A stretch of DNA of 12,269 bases from Streptococcus gordonii (GTDB lineage: Bacteria; Bacillota; Bacilli; Lactobacillales; Streptococcaceae): assembly GCF_001553855.1 (NCBI RefSeq), contig NZ_LQWV01000002.1, positions 152,614 through 164,882 of the forward strand, given 5' to 3'. The first letter of the stretch is position 1, and each line of letters opens with the position of its first letter. This document shows positions 7,313-12,269 of this stretch, piece by piece. Below the pieces are notes generated by a model. The model saw nothing but the letters and a program-made list of their open reading frames with translations. It was not told where the DNA came from and searched no databases. The translations under genes and the position numbers were made by a program.

Positions 7313-7813
7313 TTAAGATTTATTTTTTTTAGCCTTCATGAATAGAATATAAACTACCAAAAGAGCTAAAACTCCAAATGCAGAAATATATAATACTGTA
7401 GAATCTGATTTTTTATGTTCAACAGAAGCAGTCTCCGTCTCTGTATTATCAGTATTAGGATCTACATCACAAGCATCTCTCTTTTTTGACTTTTCCTCTG
7501 TAGCAGTCTCTTCACCACTTGTTTGAGTTTGCTTATTTTTAGGTCCCTTTCCATGGCAGCGAAGAGCAAGAGAATGCCGTTTCTCTCTTAAAGTCTTCTT
7601 GTGATTTCGAGATTCAATCTGTTTTGAACCTTCAAGCACTTCAACTGAAGATTGCTCTCTCTTCTCTACTCTCCAGTGATTTAAGCGAACTTGATCATCA
7701 GCTTTGACTTCTGCTACTTGGAAGAATAAGACAAGAATTGCAAGTAAAGCGATAGATAATGCAAGAACCCAAGATTGTTTTGGTCTATGCATCTTTAAAA
7801 AACCAGCTATCAT
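7313..7813 (-). CDS. Unrecognised membrane/surface protein with signal sequence and C-terminal anchor
   Basis: A 166-residue protein I do not recognise. The N-terminus MIAGFLKMHRPKQ is followed by a hydrophobic core (about 15-34) and a possible signal-peptidase site VKA|DD at 38/39. The central 100 residues are strongly hydrophilic: basic around 50-95, acidic and Thr/Glu-rich around 100-135. They contain only two cysteines (Cys86 in RCHGKG, Cys115 in DACDVD). A second hydrophobic stretch (140-159) ends in MKAKKNKS. The layout recalls sortase-anchored proteins but has no LPXTG-like motif, so it is probably a bitopic membrane protein with an external domain. ATG 7811-7813 is chosen because GGAGG lies 7 bases upstream; the TTG at 7841-7843 would place that ribosome site inside the gene. 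It has its own promoter, a cre-like site and a strong terminator, an independent unit between thyA and folA. Confidence 0.75.
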   Translation of the reverse strand: MIAGFLKMHRPKQSWVLALSIALLAILVLFFQVAEVKADDQVRLNHWRVEKREQSSVEVLEGSKQIESRNHKKTLREKRHSLALRCHGKGPKNKQTQTSGEETATEEKSKKRDACDVDPNTDNTETETASVEHKKSDSTVLYISAFGVLALLVVYILFMKAKKNKS

Positions 7814-7828
7814 ATTAGCACCTCCGAA

Positions 7829-7843
7829 GGTAAGCGTTTGCAA
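7829..7843 (-). promoter_or_regulatory. Candidate catabolite-responsive element (cre, CcpA site)
   Basis: TTGCAAACGCTTACC on the minus strand matches the Gram-positive cre consensus WTGNAANCGNWNNCW at 14 of 15 positions. It lies about 18 bases downstream of the -10 box in the leader, where CcpA binding would block transcription. No other strong match was noticed in the window. Confidence 0.45.
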
Positions 7844-7858
7844 TAGTTATATCTATTG
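7841..7858 (-). repeat. Inverted repeat at the transcription start of the membrane-protein gene
   Basis: CAATAG - ATATAA - CTATTG is a perfect 6+6 inverted repeat two bases downstream of the TATAAT box. It touches the cre-like site. It could be an operator for a dimeric repressor or chance in AT-rich DNA. Confidence 0.4.
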
Positions 7859-7860
7859 TC

Positions 7861-7888
7861 ATTATACCACTTTATATCTTTCCTGCAA
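7861..7888 (-). promoter_or_regulatory. Promoter of the 166-residue membrane-protein gene
   Basis: TTGCAG (7883-7888), a 16-base spacer, and TATAAT (7861-7866) with a TGG extension. The predicted leader is about 40 bases, ending in a strong GGAGG ribosome site. Confidence 0.75.
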
Positions 7889-7904
7889 TTATTTGCTACG
7901 AAAG

Positions 7905-7935
7905 AAAAATCCCACCGAAAAACTTCGATAGGAAT
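7905..7935 (-). terminator. Terminator of thyA
   Basis: On the minus strand an imperfect hairpin pairs ATTCC..TCGAA with TTCGG..GGGAT across an internal mismatch, with a short T loop, followed by five T. It begins about 9 bases after the thyA stop codon. Confidence 0.7.
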
Positions 7936-7943
7936 TATTGAAA

Positions 7944-8783
7944 TTAAATTGCTAAATCAAATTTGAGCTGAGGTTTAACCGGCTCATAGTCTAATAACTC
8001 AAAATCTTCTGCTTTAATATCGAAGAAATTGGTCCCGTCAGGCACATTTAAAACGAGATGTGGCTGACAGTCGCTAGGTTCTCGACGCAACAGCTTCTCC
8101 GCCTGCTCGAACTGGTTGTCATAGATGTGCAAGTTATTGATAAAGTAAAAGAACTTGCCTACCTTCCAGCCAAAATGCTTGGCAATCATCATCTGCAAAG
8201 CCACATACTGCATAGCATTAATATGGTGAGCAACCAGCATATCATTCGAACGTTGAGTCAGAGTCGCATCCAGATAAATGTCTCCATCTACACGCCGAAC
8301 GTCAAACATGGTTTGAAAAGCGCATGGGAGCAAGCCATCTGTTTCTTCAAAAGCTTCATAATCCCAGAGAGAGATGATATTGCGACGATTCCAAGGATTA
8401 GCTGCTAGTTGTTGGAGAATTTTATTGATAATATCATGCTTCTTGACAACCGCTCCGTAACGCTGACCAATGGTACCCGTATCGCCAACTTCCCAATCAT
8501 TCCAGTAGTGAACATTATACTTGTCGTTGAGCAGTCCTAGACTATTAGACTGGTCTTGATAGATCCAAAGGACCTCCTTGATGGCAGACTTAATGGCAAT
8601 AGGGCGCAGAGTCGTGATTGGGAATTCTCCTTTGCTCAAATCGTACTCAGCAAAAGAACCAGTGATATATTTGGAATTGGCCACATTTCCATCCTTGTAG
8701 CGAGGACGAGCATTTTCAGAGAATACTCCCTCTTCTAAAATTTTTCTAATGTTTTCTTTAAAAATCGTATCAGCTTTTGTCAT
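7944..8783 (-). CDS. thyA: Thymidylate synthase
   Basis: A 279-residue classical ThyA that methylates dUMP to dTMP using 5,10-methylenetetrahydrofolate and releases dihydrofolate. The nucleophile Cys154 is in LLPCAFQ. The dUMP-phosphate and base contacts are in QRSND (177-181) and NNLHIYDNQ (216-224). The arginine pair R133/R134 in NPWNRRN matches the cross-subunit phosphate-binding residues of the family. I chose ATG 8781-8783, with GGAGA just upstream and the usual MTKAD start; an in-frame ATG at 8807 would add 8 residues that contain the ribosome site. It has its own extended -10 promoter and terminator. FolA, which recycles the dihydrofolate product, is encoded downstream. Confidence 0.98.
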   Translation of the reverse strand: MTKADTIFKENIRKILEEGVFSENARPRYKDGNVANSKYITGSFAEYDLSKGEFPITTLRPIAIKSAIKEVLWIYQDQSNSLGLLNDKYNVHYWNDWEVGDTGTIGQRYGAVVKKHDIINKILQQLAANPWNRRNIISLWDYEAFEETDGLLPCAFQTMFDVRRVDGDIYLDATLTQRSNDMLVAHHINAMQYVALQMMIAKHFGWKVGKFFYFINNLHIYDNQFEQAEKLLRREPSDCQPHLVLNVPDGTNFFDIKAEDFELLDYEPVKPQLKFDLAI

Positions 8784-8815
8784 TAGATCTCCTTCAACAG
8801 TAAACAACTTCTAGT

Positions 8816-8824
8816 ATTATAGCA
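8816..8824 (-). promoter_or_regulatory. Extended -10 promoter of thyA
   Basis: TGC TATAAT on the minus strand lies about 33 bases before the thyA start. The -35 position is poor (GAGAGT at 17 bases), so the TG extension probably carries it. Confidence 0.65.
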
Positions 8825-8836
8825 AACTTCCCACAA

Positions 8837-8855
8837 AAACTCTCCCACAGAGTCT
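8837..8855 (-). terminator. Weak hairpin between glucokinase gene and thyA
   Basis: ACTCT-GTGGG-AGAGT, extendable to 7 bp with one G-U pair, is followed by a short T run on the minus strand about 27 bases after the glucokinase stop. It is a plausible but weak terminator, so some readthrough into thyA is likely. Confidence 0.4.
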
Positions 8856-8881
8856 GCAGGAGAATAAAATGGATTTTAAAA

Positions 8882-9841
8882 TTATTGAAGAACCAAGGAT
8901 GCTGCACCGATAACACCAGCATCATTTCCTAGAGTTGCCAAAGCTAATTTTGTTGATGTACGAACCTGAGGGAAGGTATTTTCGTCATAAACTTTTTGAA
9001 TTCCCTCTAACAAGAAAGGTCCAGCAGCTGATACACCGCCACCGATAACAATCGTAGATGGATTAAGGATTGATCCAATATTCGCGCAAGCAATTCCTAG
9101 GTAACGAGAGAAGTTTCTATAAACGATAAGGGCTAACTCATCATCTTCTTTCGCTAAATCAAAGACTGTTTTAGCTGTGACGTCTTCTCCATTATCGATG
9201 AGTTTCTTTAATTCAGCCTCACCAGCGTACTCATCAGCATAACGACGAGTTAAGTTGACAATACCTGTTGCAGATGCAACAGTTTCCAAACAGCCCTTCT
9301 TTCCGCAAGTACATGGAATCGGCTGATCAAAATCAACAGTAATATGCCCAAGCTCTCCTGCTGCACCAGCAACGCCATGGAGGAGTTTACCTTCAGCGAC
9401 AATACCGCCACCTACACCGGTTCCTAAGGTCATAAAAACAACATCAGGCTGATTTTCTCCAGCTCCCATCCAGCGTTCCCCCAATGCTGCGACATTTGCA
9501 TCATTGTCGATAAAGAATGGGATCCCAGTAGCTTTTTCAATTTTTTCTTTTACGGGTTGCAAAGTTTTCCAGTTTAGGTTATAAGCACCAATAACGGTAC
9601 CTTTTTCACGATCTACCACTCCAGGAGAACCCATTCCGATTCCCAAGAAATGATCTGCAGTTAGCTGAAGCAAGTCCAAACGATGAAGAATAGATTCAAT
9701 CATATCATCAACGATATGGCTTCCTTCATCTAAAATATTTGTTTTTATAGACCATTTTTCTTGAATTTGTCCTTCTTGAGTTAAAATTGCAAATTTGATG
9801 GAGGTACCACCAAGGTCAATACCAATGATTTTTTTAGACAT
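8882..9841 (-). CDS. glcK: Glucokinase, ROK family
   Basis: A 319-residue cytosolic ATP-dependent glucokinase producing glucose-6-phosphate from non-PTS glucose. The phosphate-binding motif is DLGGTSIK (9-16). The catalytic/sugar-binding segment DNDANVAALGE is at 112-122 and GTGVGGG at 140-146. The ROK zinc site uses His166 (GELGH) and Cys177, Cys179 and Cys184 (CTCGKKGC). A second glycine motif VIGGGVS is at 265-271. There is no N-terminal helix-turn-helix, so it is a kinase, not a ROK repressor. GGAGAGGA precedes the ATG. It is also called gki in streptococci; from memory, gki and thyA are neighbours in pneumococcus too. It has its own promoter, with an inverted repeat at the -35 position. 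Confidence 0.95.
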   Translation of the reverse strand: MSKKIIGIDLGGTSIKFAILTQEGQIQEKWSIKTNILDEGSHIVDDMIESILHRLDLLQLTADHFLGIGMGSPGVVDREKGTVIGAYNLNWKTLQPVKEKIEKATGIPFFIDNDANVAALGERWMGAGENQPDVVFMTLGTGVGGGIVAEGKLLHGVAGAAGELGHITVDFDQPIPCTCGKKGCLETVASATGIVNLTRRYADEYAGEAELKKLIDNGEDVTAKTVFDLAKEDDELALIVYRNFSRYLGIACANIGSILNPSTIVIGGGVSAAGPFLLEGIQKVYDENTFPQVRTSTKLALATLGNDAGVIGAASLVLQ

Positions 9842-9873
9842 TGTCCTCTCCTCTGATTCTTTTATTCCACCCC

Positions 9874-9882
9874 ATTATATCA
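9874..9882 (-). promoter_or_regulatory. Extended -10 promoter of glucokinase gene
   Basis: TGA TATAAT on the minus strand lies about 33 bases before the start codon. The -35 hexamer at 17 bases (TTTTGC, 9897-9902) is poor. Confidence 0.65.
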
Positions 9883-9896
9883 GATTTTTTTCAAGA

Positions 9897-9909
9897 GCAA
9901 AAGGTTTGC
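9897..9909. repeat. Small palindrome over the glucokinase -35 region
   Basis: GCAAA-AGG-TTTGC is a perfect 5+5 inverted repeat with a 3-base centre that covers the -35 position of the glucokinase promoter. It could be an operator half-site pair. It resembles a cre palindrome but lacks the central CG. Confidence 0.3.
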
Positions 9910-9920
9910 ATAAAGAAAAT

Positions 9921-9943
9921 ATAAAAAGAGTCCTTAAAGACTC
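9921..9943 (-). terminator. Terminator of the DUF915-type hydrolase gene
   Basis: On the minus strand GAGTCTTTAAGGACTC is a hairpin with near-perfect arms, followed by five T and further T-rich sequence. It lies about 72 bases after the stop codon at 10016. The intervening 9944-10015 holds nothing I can call. Confidence 0.8.
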
Positions 9944-10015
9944 ATAATTAGTGTCAAACTCTCTGTTCTTTTATCTTATTCCTTTGGCAAAAAACTGTTT
10001 GGAGCTAAAATTCTC

Positions 10016-10861
10016 TCATTTTCTCCACAAAAAGTCTATTAAAAGCTGGTCTACTTCAGAGTTCTCGTGCAATCTGCTATGCTGGCCTCCTCGCCCAGAT
10101 ATTTTGACTTCCTTATAGGATTTAGCATGATTGATTAGCAAATATTTTAGCGCTTTTGATGAAATGTTTAGGACTGATCCATCTGTATTTCCACCAATAT
10201 CACCATAGATATTCAGAACGTCTATTTGTTTATCAGGATAAACCTCTCTTAATCCAGTAAGTTTTTGATATTGTTCATTCATTGCAGAAGGCTGTCCTGT
10301 TTGAGGATCTAAGGTCAAGTTTGATGGAAGATTCCAATTCTCTAGACCAGCTACATGATTCGCCAAATTAACCTGCTTAGTCAATTTAGGTAGATTTTCT
10401 TCACTTCCGTATTCTAAAAGATAATAAAGAATGGACATATTCCCCATAGAATGCCCCACCATCTTCATTTCTTGAAATCCATAAGCTTGCTTAAGTTTTT
10501 CTACTACTGCTTTAGCATATGCTGCATCTTGTAAATAGTCGGGATTTCTGTTGTCCTCATATTGAACCATGATAATTGGATTGATTGCACCTTTGGGAAT
10601 ACGACCTCTTAAAGTGACCTGCCCTTTTCTGTCAACGTTCGCTTGAATAATTGTTTTTGTTACACCAGCCTTTCTAGCTGATTCTGTCATATGCCTTTCC
10701 GCATTAGCACTGGAGCCATAACCGTGAAAGAACAAGGTTGGGGTGGTAGATTGAATGAATTTACTTGAATTTAATTTTGAGCTTTGATTTGACAAAGTGA
10801 AGAATACTAAAAAACTAAAAATGATCATTAGTAAAAAAATAACAATAAATTTCTTTTTCAT
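10016..10861 (-). CDS. Membrane-anchored alpha/beta hydrolase, DUF915 type
   Basis: A 281-residue hydrolase carried outside the membrane by an uncleaved-looking N-terminal anchor (MKKK, then hydrophobic 5-24). There is no lipobox cysteine and no clear signal-peptidase site. The fold starts at TPTLFFHGYGSS (40-51), the oxyanion-loop HG motif. The nucleophile elbow is GHSMG (136-140, Ser138). The acid is probably in YGDIGGNTDGSV (219-230; D221 or D227) and the base in GGQHSRLHEN (258-267; His261 or His265). This pattern, especially HGxGSSxNAE and the DGSV segment, is what I associate with the DUF915 cell-surface hydrolases of Firmicutes. The substrate is unknown; a lipid or acyl ester is likely. 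GAGG precedes the ATG. It has its own promoter and terminator. The IS remnant ends just upstream of the promoter. Confidence 0.88.
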   Translation of the reverse strand: MKKKFIVIFLLMIIFSFLVFFTLSNQSSKLNSSKFIQSTTPTLFFHGYGSSANAERHMTESARKAGVTKTIIQANVDRKGQVTLRGRIPKGAINPIIMVQYEDNRNPDYLQDAAYAKAVVEKLKQAYGFQEMKMVGHSMGNMSILYYLLEYGSEENLPKLTKQVNLANHVAGLENWNLPSNLTLDPQTGQPSAMNEQYQKLTGLREVYPDKQIDVLNIYGDIGGNTDGSVLNISSKALKYLLINHAKSYKEVKISGRGGQHSRLHENSEVDQLLIDFLWRK

Positions 10862-10891
10862 TTATGTCCTCTGTCTTATTATTTGAAGAAA

Positions 10892-10920
10892 ATTATATCA
10901 TGTATCAACCAGTGTTACAA
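10892..10920 (-). promoter_or_regulatory. Promoter of the DUF915-type hydrolase gene
   Basis: TTGTAA (10915-10920), a 17-base spacer, and TATAAT (10892-10897) with a TGA extension, about 31 bases before the start codon. It is one of the best promoters in the window and ends about 8 bases from the inferred IS truncation point. Confidence 0.75.
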
Positions 10921-11729
10921 GAAACTTTACCATAAAACATTTCCGACTTCAAAATGCCAAAGAAGGACTCCATCATACCGTTATCTGGACTATTCCCCTT
11001 GCGTGACATGGATGGTTGAATTCCCTTACTCTCTAGAAACTGATGATAAGAATCATGTTGGTATTGCCATCCTTGATCGCTATGGAGAATTGTATTTTCG
11101 TAATGCCCCACTGTGAAGGCTTATTCCAACATGGTTTTTACTTGTGCTAAATTCGGTGACGTAGAAAGATTATAGGCGATAATTTCGCTATTAAAGCCAT
11201 CTAAAACTGGTGATAAGTAGAGTTTTTGACTTCTATTTGGAATAGCAAACTCTGTTACATCGGTGTAGCACTTTTCCATTGGTTTGGCTGCTTCAAACTG
11301 GCGTTAAATAAGATTTTTTGCTTTCTTGCCAATCTCTCCTTGGTAAGAAGAATACTTCCGTTTACGACGAATTCGATCACTTAAACCAAGAACTTTTATC
11401 AAACATTGGACCTTTTTATGATTGACCGTATAACCACAATTCCTTAATTCTAAATGGATTCGACGATAGCCATAGTTGCCTTTATGTTCACTATAAATGG
11501 CTTGTATTTCATCCTTCAGCTCTTTATCCTTATCTGGTTGCCCCAGCTGTTTCAATTGATAATAATAAGTTGAGCGAGCTAAACGAGCCGTTTCAAGAAG
11601 TAAATCTAGTCGAAATCCTCCTGAAACCATTTCTCTAACTGTCTCTGCCTTTCTCGCTCTATGGCTTCGTCCCTGTCTTCTAGCTCTTTTAACTTTTTTA
11701 GGAAGGCCACCTCGGTACGTAGCGTTCAT
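10905..11729 (-). pseudogene. Broken IS3-family transposase, catalytic part (orfB)
   Basis: One reading frame holds a DDE integrase-type transposase interrupted by two in-frame TAA codons, at 11304-11306 (after KKAKNLI) and 11121-11123 (after VKTMLE). As I recall related elements, both positions are normally Gln, so each fits a single CAA-to-TAA change. All three catalytic positions survive: Asp in CYTDVTEF, Asp in HSDQGWQY, Glu in [14 protein letters not shown]. Upstream are the HTH_21-type segments (STYYYQL, GNYGYRRI). After SEMFYG the protein leaves the family pattern, runs six residues and stops at 10905, so roughly the last 50 residues are missing. It cannot make an active transposase. 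Confidence 0.85.
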
Positions 11730-12156
11730 TCTCCTCTTGAAGTCGCTCTAGTTCAGTCATTTCTTCCCAAGTTTTCTTGCGTTTACGTCCCATTTTAGCT
11801 GGTCTCCCTCTTATTTTCTCAACAACAGTATACCCGTTTTTCTTGTATTGCACCAGCCAGCTAGGAAGCATCACACGATTTGGGAGAGCATAATCCAGAG
11901 AAACTCCATCTTGCGAACGGCCTTCACATAGGACTTTATCAATGATTTCTTCTTTTAATTCAGGAGAATAGTAACGATTCTTCCCCTTTTTAACGATCTC
12001 TATTCCATAGCGATCAATCAATCGGATTAAGTACTCAAGATTTGAAAGGTTCATTCCATATTTTTCTGAAAGTCGCTTTAATCTGACTCCTTGTTTTCTA
12101 AGATCGTATATCTGAACTTTGTCCTCATAAGTTAATCTTATAATAAAATACCCCAA
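11606..12156 (-). pseudogene. Broken IS3-family helix-turn-helix protein (orfA)
   Basis: The N-terminal part ([18 protein letters not shown] onward) has two helix-turn-helix-like halves and the typical [12 protein letters not shown] and [11 protein letters not shown] segments. The frame then breaks: after EENER it runs into YVPRWPS and stops at 11698. The expected leucine-zipper tail ([15 protein letters not shown], through KWFQEDFD) is intact in the next frame and ends at a TAG at 11606-11608. A single base lost near 11722 explains this. No ATG exists at the expected start: the codon before RLTYEDK is ATA (12139-12141), where related copies, as I recall, have ATG. The TTG at 12154-12156 lies inside a hairpin stem and is a poor start. 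Confidence 0.8.
11693..11699 (-). other. A6G ribosomal slippage heptamer of the IS element
   Basis: A AAA AAG in the ancestral orfA frame (CTA AAA AAG). Shifting back one base enters the orfB frame exactly. IS150-group elements use this -1 frameshift to make the OrfAB transposase. The signal is kept although the orfA frame upstream is broken. Confidence 0.75.
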
Positions 12157-12188
12157 AAGTTAGATTTTTTCTGTCTAACTTTTGGGGT
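12150..12188. repeat. 15-bp inverted repeat at the IS left end
   Basis: ACCCCAAAAGTTAGA and its exact complement flank a 9-base centre. The outer arm is part of the terminal inverted repeat; the inner arm lies just before the orfA coding start. In readthrough RNA it would form a strong hairpin over the translation start. Confidence 0.85.
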
Positions 12189-12215
12189 GCAGTTCAATCC
12201 GAATCGCTTTTAAAC

Positions 12216-12269
12216 TTAACTCAATCTGTCGAATAGGGAGACATTGATCCCTGTCTTAATCTTCTTCAG
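12216..12269 (-). CDS. Possible C-terminal tail of a gene entering from outside the window
   Basis: An open minus-strand frame from the window edge gives 17 residues (LKKIKTGINVSLFDRLS) and ends at TAA 12216-12218. It is the only minus-strand frame without an early stop here. Too short to identify. It ends about 20 bases before the IS terminal repeat, and could equally be chance. Confidence 0.25.
   Translation of the reverse strand: MKKIKTGINVSLFDRLS

Larger units (their letters stand above)
10929..12196 (-). mobile_element. Degenerate IS3-family (IS150-group, IS861-like) insertion sequence, right end lost
   Basis: The left terminal repeat reads TGAACTGCACCCC from 12196 on the minus strand. 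The two transposase frames follow, with an A6G slippage heptamer between them. The right end is missing: homology stops near 10929 and no matching inverted repeat appears before the hydrolase promoter, so no target duplication can be read. About 1.27 kb remains of an element I would expect at about 1.4 kb. The frames carry at least three disabling lesions, so the copy is old and immobile. IS861 is the nearest named element I recall; the exact name is not secure. Confidence 0.8.

Noticed and set aside
7313..7813. LPXTG-anchored surface protein
   Set aside because: The C-terminal hydrophobic segment and basic tail are there, but I find no LPXTG or near variant before them.
7814..7843. TTG start extending the 166-residue membrane protein by 10 residues
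   Set aside because: The extension contains the strong GGAGG ribosome site and the cre-like site, so ATG 7811-7813 is the better start.
8058..8408. 116-residue plus-strand open frame
   Set aside because: It lies wholly antisense to thyA, which has complete catalytic motifs; it has no promoter or ribosome site of its own.
8784..8807. Upstream ATG for thyA
   Set aside because: The 8 extra residues cover the GGAGA ribosome site and are not part of the usual ThyA N-terminus.
8882..9841. ROK-family transcriptional repressor (XylR/NagC type)
   Set aside because: It has no N-terminal helix-turn-helix and has full kinase motifs from residue 9.
10883..11116. 77-residue plus-strand open frame over the IS remnant
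   Set aside because: It is the antisense of the transposase catalytic region, whose DDE motifs are clear on the minus strand; it has no ribosome site or recognisable domain.
1..12269. CRISPR array, tRNA, rRNA, riboswitch, phage or defence system
   Set aside because: No spaced direct repeats, cloverleaf or rRNA sequence, long structured leader, or marker proteins were seen; all gaps of notable length are explained by promoters and terminators.

Overview
The window reads as chromosome from a low-GC Gram-positive, most likely an oral Streptococcus of the mitis/sanguinis type. The reasons are the folA - small membrane protein - clpX - engB gene order, ClpX, ThyA, DHFR and EngB proteins of streptococcal length and motif content, ROK glucokinase next to thyA, TGn-TATAAT promoters, and a streptococcal IS3-family (IS150-group) remnant. 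Species cannot be fixed from the sequence alone. Every intact gene lies on the minus strand, so transcription runs from high to low coordinates.

Layout from low to high coordinate. (1) 23-823: a UcpA-like short-chain dehydrogenase with its own promoter. (2) 969-2772: two adjacent alpha/beta-hydrolase esterases that look like one operon, with a promoter at about 2810 and a terminator at about 935. (3) 2866-3663: a monocistronic formate/nitrite-family channel. (4) 3791-4480: a secreted GH73 glucosaminidase with a near-consensus WalR/VicR box upstream of its promoter. (5) 4614-7167: a tightly packed operon transcribed folA, then a 56-residue GTG-start membrane protein, then clpX, then engB. (6) 7313-7813: an unrecognised 166-residue protein with a signal sequence and a C-terminal membrane segment, bounded by its own promoter, a near-consensus cre site, a small inverted repeat and a strong terminator. 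(7) 7944-8783 thyA and 8882-9841 glucokinase, each with its own promoter. (8) 10016-10861: a membrane-anchored DUF915-type alpha/beta hydrolase. (9) about 10929-12196: a degenerate IS element that keeps its left inverted repeat but has lost its right end and carries several inactivating lesions. (10) The last bases may hold the C-terminal tail of a gene that enters from outside the window.

The genes fall into a few functional groups. ThyA produces dihydrofolate while making dTMP and FolA recycles it, so thyA and folA work together although a surface-protein gene separates them. ClpX (unfoldase for ClpP) and EngB (50S ribosome assembly) share the folA transcript. Glucokinase feeds glycolysis. 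The glucosaminidase, the 166-residue membrane protein and the DUF915 hydrolase act at or outside the membrane.

I found no CRISPR array, rRNA, tRNA, phage module, toxin-antitoxin pair or recognisable defence system. The least explained items are the 56-residue membrane protein, the 166-residue membrane protein with its regulatory region, and the WalR-like site. Statements about other species' gene order and about family consensus sequences come from memory, not from a search.
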